Below are positions 19,422-29,400 of a stretch of 64,000 nucleotides of DNA, piece after piece. Position 1 is the stretch's first letter. Every line of letters starts with the position of its first letter. Source of the stretch: Rothia similimucilaginosa (GTDB lineage: Bacteria; Actinomycetota; Actinomycetes; Actinomycetales; Micrococcaceae); the NCBI RefSeq assembly GCF_029850875.1, contig NZ_JAOVAM010000006.1:62001-126000 (forward strand), written 5' to 3'. Made by a program: the position numbers and the translations under genes. The notes beneath the pieces were generated by a model. That model was not told the DNA's origin. It worked only from the letters and a program-made list of their open reading frames with translations, and did no database searches.

Positions 19422-20672
19422 ATGGTTTTCGCTAATTCTCGCTACGATTTGTCCACCCCCGTCTTCGACGACTGGGTGGGGCGCATGATGGGTACCCTCG
19501 TGCAGTTCCGCCGCGAAGTGCACGCCAACCCGGAACTTTCCTTCCGTGAAATTGCAACCACTGAGCGTCTCATGAACCGACTGCGAGAAGCCGGCATGAA
19601 CCCCGTCGCCTGCGAAGGCAACGGCTGCTACGTCGATATTGGAAGCGGCCCCTTCGCTGTGGCTCTGCGCGCCGATATTGATGCTCTGCCCATTGTTGAG
19701 CAGACCGGTCTGCCCTACGCTTCCACCGTCCCCGGCGTGATGCACGCCTGCGGTCACGATATTCACCAGACCGTTATGCTCGGTGTGGCGCTGGCACTGC
19801 ACGAGCTGAACGAGAAGACCCCGCTGGGCCGTAGCGTCCGCATTCTCTTCCAGCCCGCTGAGGAGCAGCTTCCCGGTGGTGCCGTACAGATGATTGCTCA
19901 GGGTCTGCTCAAGGACATTCCGCGTGCTTTTGCTCTGCACTGCGATCCGAAGGTGGACCTGGGGCAGATTGGTACCCGCATCGGCGCGATTACTAGCGCA
20001 TCTGACACCATCAAGATTCATCTGAGCGGTCACGGTGGCCATACTTCCCGCCCGCACCTGACAGAGGACCTCATCTACGCCATGAGCCAGATTGCTGTGC
20101 AGGTTCCCGCAGTCTTGACCCGCCGTACCGACGTGCGTTCGGGCGTGCTGGTCGCCTGGGGTCAGGTCAGTGCTGGTGTTGCTCCCAACGCTATCCCCGC
20201 CGAGGGCTACCTCGCAGGCACCATGCGTTGCCTAGATGTTGAGGTTTGGCGTCAGGCAGGCAACATGCTGGATGAAGTCATCGAACAGGTTGCTGTCCCC
20301 TTCGGCGTGAGGGCGCGAGTGGAGCACATCCGCGGTGTGCCCCCGGTCGTCAATACCGACCTGGAAACCACTATGCTGGAGAACGCGGCTCGCGCCGAGC
20401 TGGGCGAAGACTCCATTGTGCTGGTTGAACAGTCCATGGGCGGCGAAGACTTCGCCTGGATGCTGCAGGAAGTTCCCGGCTCCATGTTCCGTCTGGGTAC
20501 CCGTGCCCCCGGTGACCCCACCTATGATCTGCATCAGGGCGATTACGCCCCGAGTGAGCAGGCAATCGGTATCGGTGTGCGTGTTATGGCGGCAACCGCA
20601 CTGCGCGCTGTCCGTTTTGAGTTGGCGAAGGCGGCGAAGGCGGCAAACCCCATCCGCGATGAGGCACGCTAA
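19422..20672 (+). CDS. M20 family metallo-amidohydrolase
   Basis: Hydrolyses an amide bond of an N-acyl amino acid or a related compound; hippurate- and IAA-amino-acid-hydrolase-like. From the ATG at 19422 the protein has 416 residues. It shows RREVHANPELSFRE at the N-terminus, ALRADIDALPI, the metal site HACGHDIHQT near residue 115, FQPAEE with the catalytic Glu, HGGHTSRPH and EDFAWM. The ATG follows a TATTCT box (19409-19414) by 7 nt without a Shine-Dalgarno, which favours this start over the upstream TTG at 19395. The exact substrate cannot be told from sequence. Confidence 0.9.
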   Translation: MVFANSRYDLSTPVFDDWVGRMMGTLVQFRREVHANPELSFREIATTERLMNRLREAGMNPVACEGNGCYVDIGSGPFAVALRADIDALPIVEQTGLPYASTVPGVMHACGHDIHQTVMLGVALALHELNEKTPLGRSVRILFQPAEEQLPGGAVQMIAQGLLKDIPRAFALHCDPKVDLGQIGTRIGAITSASDTIKIHLSGHGGHTSRPHLTEDLIYAMSQIAVQVPAVLTRRTDVRSGVLVAWGQVSAGVAPNAIPAEGYLAGTMRCLDVEVWRQAGNMLDEVIEQVAVPFGVRARVEHIRGVPPVVNTDLETTMLENAARAELGEDSIVLVEQSMGGEDFAWMLQEVPGSMFRLGTRAPGDPTYDLHQGDYAPSEQAIGIGVRVMAATALRAVRFELAKAAKAANPIRDEAR

Positions 20673-20919
20673 AGAGCTTTTGAAAGCTTATGCTGCAGTC
20701 TTGAAAGCGCAGCTCTATAACCGCGTTATGCCTTGAAAACTGTACAAGTTTCACCCCGTTACCTCTCACCGAGTAGCGGGGTGAAACTCTATGTACGCGA
20801 TAGAATTAAAAGGATTATGAGGACATCTGCGTCATGTTCCCGCCCCCGTGCCCACACACCTGCGGAGGTTGAAGGAAATGGCGCATCATCACACGGCGCA
20901 CGCCGGAGGAGGACACCCA

Positions 20920-23900
20920 ATGAGCTTCTTTGGAATCGGCAAGAAGAAGTTGGATGAACAGTCGCGCGAAGAACAGAGCGCCGAAACTGCTAAGGTCCAG
21001 AAGGAACAGGCAAGCGAAGATGCTCCCAAGAACGCGCGACTGAGCCAGAAGATTATGGAACAGCAGCAGTGGGAGGACTCCCTGCGCCGCTTCGTGAAGT
21101 CTGAAAGCGCACGCCACCAGAACCACGACGAAGAGCAGAACGAAGAGCACCGCGCTGTTGAGGACCTCAAGCGTGCCCTCTTGCACGGCGATGAGAAGGT
21201 TGAAGAATCTTCCGCTGCTGATGAGCTGACTGAGGAACAGGAACGTCGTAGCATGCTGGCTGCGCTTGGTACTTTCCCCCAGGAATCTGAGGAGCCTGTT
21301 GAAGCTGAGCAGGTAGCTGAGGGCCAGGATGTTGAAGAAGACGCCGCCCCGGTTGCTGAGGCTGCTCAGCCCGCTACCCCCGCGTTCCTGCGCGATGACG
21401 AAGAAACCGAAGCTGAGGGCGCATCTGTCGAGGCTAAGGAATCATCATCGGCCGATGTCGAGGAACCGAAGGACGCAGCAGAGAACGCCCATTCCCAGTT
21501 TGAGGAGCATCTGCGTGCTCTGCGTGCACAGAACACCGAAGATACTGCTGCTGAGGTCGCTGAAGCGACTGCAAGTGAGGCAGAGGGAGGCGAAGAGCTT
21601 GAGGTTGTTGAGGCTGTTGGAGAGGCTGCCGACAACAAGTCCAAGAGCGATTATTCTGCATCTGAATCTGTAGCTGAGGACTCCTTGACCGTAGAAGACC
21701 TGAAGACTGCCCGCACCCGCGCAGCTGTCACCGAGGCGCAGAACGCCGGTTTGGATGATTTGGCTGCCGCCTACGCTGCTCGACTGGGCATTACCCTCGA
21801 CAGCGATGAGGAGACTTTCGGCGAGGTCGCTTCCGATGAGGTAATCGCTGAAGAAGCTACTGCTGATACACCCGAAATTTTTGAGGTTGCTGAAACTGAA
21901 GAAACCGTTGACCTCACCGCTGCTTTAGCAGAAGATACAGAGCCTGTTACCGCCGCTGAGGAAGAGCAGATTGAGGCCGTCGTTGAGGCGCCCGAGTTGC
22001 TGGCATCTGAACTTACTGAGGAAGAAAACAGCGCTGAGGAGCCCGTTGAGAGTGCTGTAACCCTGCCCGTTCCACCCAAGGAACGCGCTCTCTACAGCCT
22101 GACGGAGCTCATGCACACCCGCGGTTCGGGCACCATGAGCCTGGAACTGCGCCATGTTGATGAGGATATGCACTACCGTCTGCTGCACCGCGGCCGTGAA
22201 GTTGAAACCGGCATTGTCGTGCCCGGCGTTGACTGGTTCGCACCCGTTGCGGCGCTGTACACCGAGGCTCAGCAGGCAGGCGCAACCTGGAACCGCGCGG
22301 CTGTTTCTCTGAAGCCTCATCTGGGCGACGGCCTGGAGGTTCACGCATCCTACCTGGGCGCTGCGGACGGTCAGACTATCAGTGAAAGCTTCCTGCTGGA
22401 AGGCTCCGCTGTCGAGGCTAAATCCGTTGCGACCGCTGAGGTTACCTCGCAGGATGAGCCTCAGGAAGCTGCTGTTCAGAGCGTTGACTCGGTTGAGGCT
22501 GAACGTGAAGCTATTGAGCGTAAGCTTGAGGCGGAGCGCGCCGAGAAGCAGGCTGCGAACGAGGCTGAGGCTACTGTTGAAGTCGCTGAAGAGCCTGTAA
22601 TTGAGGCTGCTGAAGAGGATATCTCTTCGGGTCTGCTGACCGCCGCTGGTCTTGCTGCTGCGGCTGGTTCTGCCGTCGCTGCTTCTGTGCAGGAGAAGGA
22701 AGACGCAGAGGAAGCTGTTGAAGCTTCTGACGAGCCTGCCCAGACTGAGTTTGCGCCGGTTGAAGCTGACTTTGAGTATGACTACGAGAATGACCCTGTA
22801 TTTGGCGCGGCTACCGTAGAATCCGAAACTGAGCAGGCTGAAGAGCTCACCGCCGAACCATCTGAGATTTCTGAGGCCTCTGTCCACGAGTCTGATGAGT
22901 CTGGTGAAGATATGGAAGCTGCTCTGGCCGCCATCGTTGCCAACGCTCAGAAGAAGCTGAACACTGAGGATGCAGCAGCCCCCGCAGTTGCTGAGGAAAC
23001 ACCCGCTGAGGATGTTTCGGCTGAGGACGTTTCGGCTGTCGCCCCCCTGGCCGCAGAGTCCTTCATCGTGGACCGTACCCAGCCCGTTGAAGAAGCTGCA
23101 GAAGAACCGGCCGTAGAGCAGACCGAAGAGCCCGCCCTGCCCGCGTTCCTGGACGATTCTGAACTGCTGCCTGAGCCCGAGGCCTCCGTTGCATCTGCTG
23201 AAGCGTACGCTGAGGAACCTGCCCTCGAAAATGTTGAGTCTGCCGATGAGAGTGCATCTGTGGCTCCCGGCTTGGCTGGTGCTCTTGCTGCAGCTGCCGC
23301 AGTGGGTACCGCCGGTGCTGCTGCGAAGGCTACCGAGGCAAAGGCTGCTGGCGTTCAGGAAGAGCCCGCTGAGAAGGTTGCTGAGCTCAAGACCGTTGAG
23401 GTGACCCCCGCAGCCAAGATTGCTGAGGCTCCCGCAACGGTTGCATCCGCCTCCGAGGCCACCGCTCAGGCTACCCCTGCAGCACCGGTTGCAGATGCGG
23501 CACCCGCTGTGGGGACCATCCCGGTTGCCCTGCAGGAGAGCACCCCGGCAGGTATCTCCTCCAGCATCTCGGCATCCGCGCTAAGCGAGCACAACCAGTT
23601 GCCCACCATCGTGGCTGAGCCGGACACCCCCTCCGTGGCGGTACAGAGCCCGCTGGCTCCCTCGGAGACTCAGCTGGCATCCGGCAATCTGGTGCTGACT
23701 CAGACTCAGGTCGCTCAGCGTCTGGCACCGGTCGTCGAGCATCTCTTCGGTGAGAACGGCACCGCAAAGGATGCCACCACCGTGCTGATTCGTGTGCGTG
23801 CTCTCGGCTCCTATTACGATGCCCTAACCCACGTGCGCCGCAACGGCTTCTGGGAGCAAGTCCGTACTTTCGAGCTGATTCCTGAGACGCTGATGGATAT

Positions 23901-24141
23901 CCCGGCACTAAAGACTGACTCGTACAGCGAGGGTGAGGGCTCGCCGCTAGCTATGAGCCTGACCTTCACCCCGGGTGTGCCAGTTCAGGCGGCATTCGAT
24001 TATGCGAATGAGCAGGCGTTTGTTACCTACCCGCGTCCGCTGGATGCTGAGCGTTATGTCGAGGAGCTGCGTATGTTCCCGCGTCTGGGTTCGAAGATCC
24101 CGGCTCATATGACGAGTGCGCTTTCGCACTGGAACCTCTAA
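20920..24141 (+). CDS. Very long acidic Ala/Glu-rich protein, unknown function
   Basis: About 1073 residues from the ATG at 20920, which has GGAGGAGG 7 nt upstream; an in-frame ATG at 20878 with its own GGAGG is the alternative. Most of the chain is low-complexity Glu/Ala/Val/Ser sequence, expected to be disordered and very acidic. Two islands look folded: about residues 385-490 (LYSLTELMHTRGSGTMSLEL ... DWFAPVAALYTEAQQAGATW) and the last 150 residues (AQRLAPVVEHLFGENG ... YVEELRMFPRLGSKIPAHM). The two may be related, each pairing a short beta-rich stretch with a tryptophan- or phenylalanine-rich helix; the last one recalls DUF600/YezG-type immunity domains, but weakly. Two Ala-rich hydrophobic stretches lie near residues 570 and 782. 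No signal peptide is seen. I do not recognise the family. Confidence 0.75.
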   Translation: MSFFGIGKKKLDEQSREEQSAETAKVQKEQASEDAPKNARLSQKIMEQQQWEDSLRRFVKSESARHQNHDEEQNEEHRAVEDLKRALLHGDEKVEESSAADELTEEQERRSMLAALGTFPQESEEPVEAEQVAEGQDVEEDAAPVAEAAQPATPAFLRDDEETEAEGASVEAKESSSADVEEPKDAAENAHSQFEEHLRALRAQNTEDTAAEVAEATASEAEGGEELEVVEAVGEAADNKSKSDYSASESVAEDSLTVEDLKTARTRAAVTEAQNAGLDDLAAAYAARLGITLDSDEETFGEVASDEVIAEEATADTPEIFEVAETEETVDLTAALAEDTEPVTAAEEEQIEAVVEAPELLASELTEEENSAEEPVESAVTLPVPPKERALYSLTELMHTRGSGTMSLELRHVDEDMHYRLLHRGREVETGIVVPGVDWFAPVAALYTEAQQAGATWNRAAVSLKPHLGDGLEVHASYLGAADGQTISESFLLEGSAVEAKSVATAEVTSQDEPQEAAVQSVDSVEAEREAIERKLEAERAEKQAANEAEATVEVAEEPVIEAAEEDISSGLLTAAGLAAAAGSAVAASVQEKEDAEEAVEASDEPAQTEFAPVEADFEYDYENDPVFGAATVESETEQAEELTAEPSEISEASVHESDESGEDMEAALAAIVANAQKKLNTEDAAAPAVAEETPAEDVSAEDVSAVAPLAAESFIVDRTQPVEEAAEEPAVEQTEEPALPAFLDDSELLPEPEASVASAEAYAEEPALENVESADESASVAPGLAGALAAAAAVGTAGAAAKATEAKAAGVQEEPAEKVAELKTVEVTPAAKIAEAPATVASASEATAQATPAAPVADAAPAVGTIPVALQESTPAGISSSISASALSEHNQLPTIVAEPDTPSVAVQSPLAPSETQLASGNLVLTQTQVAQRLAPVVEHLFGENGTAKDATTVLIRVRALGSYYDALTHVRRNGFWEQVRTFELIPETLMDIPALKTDSYSEGEGSPLAMSLTFTPGVPVQAAFDYANEQAFVTYPRPLDAERYVEELRMFPRLGSKIPAHMTSALSHWNL

Positions 24142-24228
24142 CCCCGTGTAAAGTGCGGCGCGCCGGCTCTCCGTGTGGGGGTCGGCGCGGCGTGCTATGT
24201 TTGTCTTTTTTCGATGAGGAAGGTTGTT

Positions 24229-24981
24229 ATGGCTGAGATTCCTGGTACTCCTAATCCTGAGACTTCTGCGGCGCAGAATATTCATGACACTGCTGCCCGT
24301 GCCGCTGAGGTCTTCGGTGCCCTGGTGGAAACTATGGCGCTGCTGCGCGCCCCGGGTGGTTGCCCGTGGGACGCTGAGCAGACTCACGTCTCCCTCATCC
24401 GCTACCTGGTGGAGGAAACCTACGAGGTTGTTGAGGCCGTAGAAACCGGTGGTGAGCCTAATATGCCGTTGCTGTGCGAAGAGCTGGGTGACGTGCTGCT
24501 GCAGGTGGTGTTCCACTCCGATATTGCTGCGGCGAACCCGCAGGGCTTCGATATTGTGCAGGTCGTTGAAGGTCTGGTGCAGAAGCTTCGTTCGCGCCAC
24601 CCGGATGTGTTCGAGGCTGGGTTTGAGGGTTCTTCGGAGGCGCCCCGTACCGCGGCTGAACAGCAGGCGGCCTGGGACGCGTTGAAGAAGAAGGAAAAGA
24701 GCGAGCGCGGCGCGTTGGATGGTGTGCCGCCGCATCTGCCGGCGCTTGCTATGGCGGAGAAGACTGCGTCGAAGGCACGTAAGGCAGGTATTATTTTGCC
24801 GCCGGAGCCGACGAGCATGGATGATGACCTGCGCTATATGCACACTGAGGAGGAGTTCGGTGAGTTGCTGTTTGCGTTGGTGAGCCGTGCTCAGCGTAAC
24901 GGCCTGGATGCTGAGCGCGCCCTGCGTTCGTACACTCGCCGCTATATTGCTCAGCATACTCATGATGAGCCGAGCTACTAG
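24229..24981 (+). CDS. mazG: Nucleoside triphosphate pyrophosphohydrolase MazG
   Basis: House-cleaning enzyme that hydrolyses NTPs and (p)ppGpp-related nucleotides to monophosphates. The MazG core is present: LRAPGGCPWDAEQTH near residue 40, YLVEETYEVVEAVE and EELGDVLLQVVFHS with the EExxE and ExxD metal residues. The 250-residue chain has one full MazG domain and a diverged second half, normal for actinobacteria. The ATG at 24229 follows GAGGAAGG; TG-C-TATGTT at 24193-24201 is a good extended -10 box. It lies upstream of eno as in relatives. Confidence 0.93.
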   Translation: MAEIPGTPNPETSAAQNIHDTAARAAEVFGALVETMALLRAPGGCPWDAEQTHVSLIRYLVEETYEVVEAVETGGEPNMPLLCEELGDVLLQVVFHSDIAAANPQGFDIVQVVEGLVQKLRSRHPDVFEAGFEGSSEAPRTAAEQQAAWDALKKKEKSERGALDGVPPHLPALAMAEKTASKARKAGIILPPEPTSMDDDLRYMHTEEEFGELLFALVSRAQRNGLDAERALRSYTRRYIAQHTHDEPSY

Positions 24982-25004
24982 ACACGCTGGTCGAGTTCTT
25001 CTCG

Positions 25005-25060
25005 AGGTGCTTTGAAACCTGTCCTCTGAGGGAATAAGAGGTTTCAAAGCACCTTCTATT
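25005..25060 (+). terminator. Terminator after mazG
   Basis: AGGTGCTTTGAAACCT (25005-25020) pairs perfectly with AGGTTTCAAAGCACCT (25039-25054), then TCTATT. The remaining bases up to 25299 hold the eno promoter region; TAAAAT at 25223-25228 is the likely -10 box. Confidence 0.85.
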
Positions 25061-25260
25061 TGTTTGGGCTCATGTTGTGCTTTGAGCGGGTACCCACACT
25101 CTCTTTCTGTGGGGAAGCGTAGGTCTTGTTCCGCTTTGTAGCGCACGACTAATGGTTATTGAGACCTTCATTAAGGCAGCAAAAAAGCGGTGGCAACTAG
25201 TGTGTTTGTGTGGGACTTTTGCTAAAATTTAGGGGACGCGACTTGTCCACTACCGGGTGA

Positions 25261-26580
<1,320 letters not shown>

Positions 26581-26627
26581 TAACGCTTGAAGGTTGCGGG
26601 ATGTTCTGCTGAACGTCCCTGAACAGG

Positions 26628-26695
26628 CCGGGTCGAACCCGATACATCGTGATGTAATTCATCACGTCATGTATTGTGGGTCGGCCCGGTTTTTC
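26628..26695 (+). terminator. Long terminator after eno
   Basis: A nested stem: CCGGGTCG-CCC with GGGTCGGCCCGG on the outside, ATACAT with ATGTAT, and a perfect CGTGATG/CATCACG tip around TAATT. The 3' arm runs into TTTTT. Confidence 0.85.
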
Positions 26696-26753
26696 CTTGT
26701 CAGCGCCATATAATCAGCCATATACGTTCACTCACGCATCACATAGGAAAATC

Positions 26754-27665
26754 ATGACTGTCTGCTATCTCATCCTCGCCCATAAGTACCCGGAGCAGTT
26801 TAAGAAAATTGCTCGACATATTCTGAATTCTGGTGGGGTATGCGTTGCCCACATTGATAAGAAGGCCAATCTTGACGACTTCTACGTCGAGGGTGTGTCT
26901 TACGTTCGTGAGCGTGAGAACGTGCGTTGGGCCGGTTACTCTGCGGTGAAGGCAACTCAAAAAATGCTTGCCCAGGCTTTAAAGGAGTATCCGGAGGCAA
27001 CTCATTACGCATCTATTACGGGGCAGTGCTATCCTGTGCGTCCTCTTCGCGAATACGCTGATTTTCTTGCCCGGCCCGAAAATCTGGAGCGCTCCTGGGT
27101 AAGCTTCTACGCTCTGGCTCCCGGTATGCGAAACTACAAGCTGGTTCAGTACCGCGAATACAAAGACTTTGAAGGCCTGCTGCCTGAAGGGATTATCCGC
27201 AGGGGCGTACGCAAAGTGTATTACAAGATTTCGAAGATGTTCCCCCGCAAGAATTTGCCCGTCCAGTTTTATCAGGGCTCGGCCTATTGGACGATTTCTC
27301 GTTCGGCTGCACTTCAGGTGATGGACTTTTTGAAAACTCCGAAGGGCCGAGAGGTTACCAAGATTTTCCGTTCTGCCCCTATGCCTGACGAGATGTGGAT
27401 GCAGAGTGTACTCCTCAATACGCCCGCTCGTGAGAGTGTTGAGGCATGGGCAACCGATGGTCAGCTGGCACCGGGCACAAAGCATTCGGAGAACCACGCA
27501 AATCACCATTACATCGACTGGAGCGGGATGGGAGCTCACCCTGAGGTGCTCACCGAGAAAGATCTCCCTGTCATCCTAGAATCAGGAAAGTGGTTTACGC
27601 GTAAGGTTGAGCCCCAGGCATCTGCCCAGCTCATTGATGCTCTGGATGCCATCCAGCGCGGATAA
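26754..27665 (+). CDS. Core-2/I-branching (beta-1,6-N-acetylglucosaminyltransferase) family glycosyltransferase
   Basis: From the ATG at 26754 (AGGAAA upstream) the protein has 303 residues. The family blocks are visible: CYLILAHKYPEQFKKIARHI at the start, VAHIDKKANLDDFY, RWAGYSAVKATQKML, HYASITGQCYPVRPL near residue 90, QFYQGSAYWTISRSAAL and MPDEMWMQSVLLN with the acidic catalytic residues. It probably adds a sugar branch to a surface glycan; donor and acceptor are unknown. A perfect TATAAT lies at 26709-26714. It sits between eno and the ftsB-like gene, which are often adjacent in relatives, and is visibly A+T-richer than both. Confidence 0.85.
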   Translation: MTVCYLILAHKYPEQFKKIARHILNSGGVCVAHIDKKANLDDFYVEGVSYVRERENVRWAGYSAVKATQKMLAQALKEYPEATHYASITGQCYPVRPLREYADFLARPENLERSWVSFYALAPGMRNYKLVQYREYKDFEGLLPEGIIRRGVRKVYYKISKMFPRKNLPVQFYQGSAYWTISRSAALQVMDFLKTPKGREVTKIFRSAPMPDEMWMQSVLLNTPARESVEAWATDGQLAPGTKHSENHANHHYIDWSGMGAHPEVLTEKDLPVILESGKWFTRKVEPQASAQLIDALDAIQRG

Positions 27666-27707
27666 TGATGGGTTCTCCCCTTCAATTCAGGGGTGCTTTT
27701 AACGAGG

Positions 27708-27744
27708 GGCGACGCTATCTCCGTTGGGGGTAGCGTCGCCTTTT
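27708..27744 (+). terminator. Terminator after the glycosyltransferase
   Basis: GGCGACGCTA (27708-27717) pairs perfectly with TAGCGTCGCC (27731-27740), followed by TTTT. Confidence 0.85.
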
Positions 27745-27917
27745 GCTCTACCTGGGTGGATGTCAGCACCCCACCCGAACACATAGCGAAAAAGCCCGAA
27801 GGTCTTTCAAAACGGCCCCGGAAGTAGCTCCAGAGGGAACGCTCAGGTGAGTGTACAAACCCGGGTAGAATATGAAGGAAGCGTTTAGCGGTACAGAACG
27901 GAACGAAGGATAGAGCA

Positions 27918-28562
27918 ATGAGCCAGCGAGCAAACCAGCAGCCCCGGTCGCACTCAAAGAGTTCCACCGGACCCGCTCAGGGCACTGTCTCCTCCAATGC
28001 GCCCCGTGGTGCCGCGAAGCAAGCCCGCCCCTCCCTGGTGAAGAAGGTAAGCGCTCTTTTCTTCGGTGTGGGTTTGAACAGGCGTCACCCTGAGCGTGAA
28101 CGTCAGGCTCAAGCTCGTCGTGAGGAGCGTGCCCGCCGCCGCGCCGCTGAGCAGCAGGGCCGTGAAGAAGACGGATACGACGCCCCCGTGGCAGCTCACA
28201 TGTTCTCTGGACGTAGCTTCCTCACTACTGTTGTGGTGGGTGTGATTGCGCTCGGTACCGCATACCCGGTGGTTACATACATTGAGCAGGACCGGGAAAT
28301 CAAGCAGATCAACGCGCACATTTCTCAGCTACAGCAGGAGAACGCTCAGCTGAAGGCAGAACAGACCTGGTGGAATGACGAGAACTATGTTCGCCAGCAG
28401 GCACGCAGTCGTCTCTACTATGTGAACCCTGGCGATACCCCGTACGTTGTCACCGGCATTACCGAGGATTCTTCGAAGGCGGACGGTACTTCTGCGAACG
28501 CGAAGGACGCCCCTGAGGAAGCCTGGACCACGAAGGTTTGGAATTCTCTCGAGAAGAACTAG
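27918..28562 (+). CDS. ftsB: FtsB/DivIC-like septum formation initiator protein
   Basis: Bitopic division protein that works with FtsL and FtsQ at the septum. The 214 residues have a basic, disordered cytoplasmic N-terminus of about 90 residues (Arg/Glu/Ala-rich near 55-80), one membrane helix (SFLTTVVVGVIALGTAYPVV near residue 103), a coiled coil (IKQINAHISQLQQENAQLKA), and the DivIC end WWNDENYVRQQARSRLYYVNPGD. The order eno, ftsB, DUF501, ppx is the actinobacterial standard. GC-tail length is longer than in E. coli FtsB but normal for the phylum. Confidence 0.9.
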   Translation: MSQRANQQPRSHSKSSTGPAQGTVSSNAPRGAAKQARPSLVKKVSALFFGVGLNRRHPERERQAQARREERARRRAAEQQGREEDGYDAPVAAHMFSGRSFLTTVVVGVIALGTAYPVVTYIEQDREIKQINAHISQLQQENAQLKAEQTWWNDENYVRQQARSRLYYVNPGDTPYVVTGITEDSSKADGTSANAKDAPEEAWTTKVWNSLEKN

Positions 28563-28647
28563 CCCCAGTCACCGGCAGGAACCCTGCCCCTGGAAAACAC
28601 CCAGTATAAGCGGACGAGGCGACCCCTCGTTCCAGAAACTTAGGAAT

Positions 28648-29247
28648 ATGAGCACCGAAAACACTATTGAAGAGCTGAAAGCACGCACCCCCCGCGGCTT
28701 CGGCGTAACTGTTGAAACCCTGACCCCCACCGGGCAGGACATCCGTGTTCTCTCAGCACAACTGGGCCGCAGGGTCCGCGACGTGGTTGAGATCCCGGCA
28801 CGTTGCGTGTGCGGTAACCCGCTCGTGGCTGCGACCGCGCCGCGCCTGAGTAACGGCACCCCCTTCCCGACCGTGTTCTACCTCGCGCATCCGGTGATTA
28901 CCGCTGCGGCTTCCCGTCTGGAAGCGGGCGGCCTGATGTACGAGATGACCGACTCGCTGGCTGAGGACGCAGACCTAGCGGCACAGTACGCTGCCGCGCA
29001 CGAAAACTACCTGGCTGAGCGTGAGCGAATCCGCCTGATCAGCGGCACCGAAGAGGTCCCGGAGATTGACGGCATCTCTGCCGGCGGCATGCCGACCCGC
29101 GTGAAGTGCCTGCACGCCGTTATCGGCCACACCCTGTCGGTGGGTCGCGGCGTGAACCCGATGGGTGACCGCGGCTTGGACGCTATCGCCGCGTGGTGGA
29201 CCCCTGAGATCTGCTCCTGTGACCCCGCATGGCGTGAAGAAGCCTAA
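28648..29247 (+). CDS. DUF501 family protein
   Basis: From the ATG at 28648 (TTAGGAAT upstream) the protein has 199 residues. The conserved DUF501 features are seen: VLSAQLGRRVRDVVEIPARCVCGNP near residue 30-55, PTVFYLAHPVITAAASRLEAGG, and VKCLHAVIGHTLSVGRGVNPMGD with conserved Cys and His, then ICSCDPAW. The Cys/His set could bind a metal. The function is unknown; it is always linked to ftsB and ppx. Confidence 0.9.
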   Translation: MSTENTIEELKARTPRGFGVTVETLTPTGQDIRVLSAQLGRRVRDVVEIPARCVCGNPLVAATAPRLSNGTPFPTVFYLAHPVITAAASRLEAGGLMYEMTDSLAEDADLAAQYAAAHENYLAERERIRLISGTEEVPEIDGISAGGMPTRVKCLHAVIGHTLSVGRGVNPMGDRGLDAIAAWWTPEICSCDPAWREEA

Positions 29248-29260
29248 ATACTGATTCTGG

Positions 29261-29350
29261 TGCGCCCGCATCGTCTTGAGGGACGGTGCGGGCGCATAAT
29301 AGATAGAAGAAAGAGCGCCGAAAAGCGAAAATTTTTCGCCTGCGGCGCTC
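29261..29350 (+). terminator. Two consecutive hairpins between DUF501 and ppx
   Basis: First, TGCGCCCGCATCGTC (29261-29275) pairs with GACGGTGCGGGCGCA (29282-29296). Second, GAGCGCCG and GCGAAAA (29313-29331) pair with TTTTTCGC and CGGCGCTC (29332-29350). The first could terminate the ftsB-DUF501 transcript. The second lies in the leader of ppx, 50 nt before its start codon. Confidence 0.6.
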
Positions 29351-29400
29351 GCTGTGCCTTTGGCGCTGAATGTTTATTGAAGACCTGAAAGGAACACACC

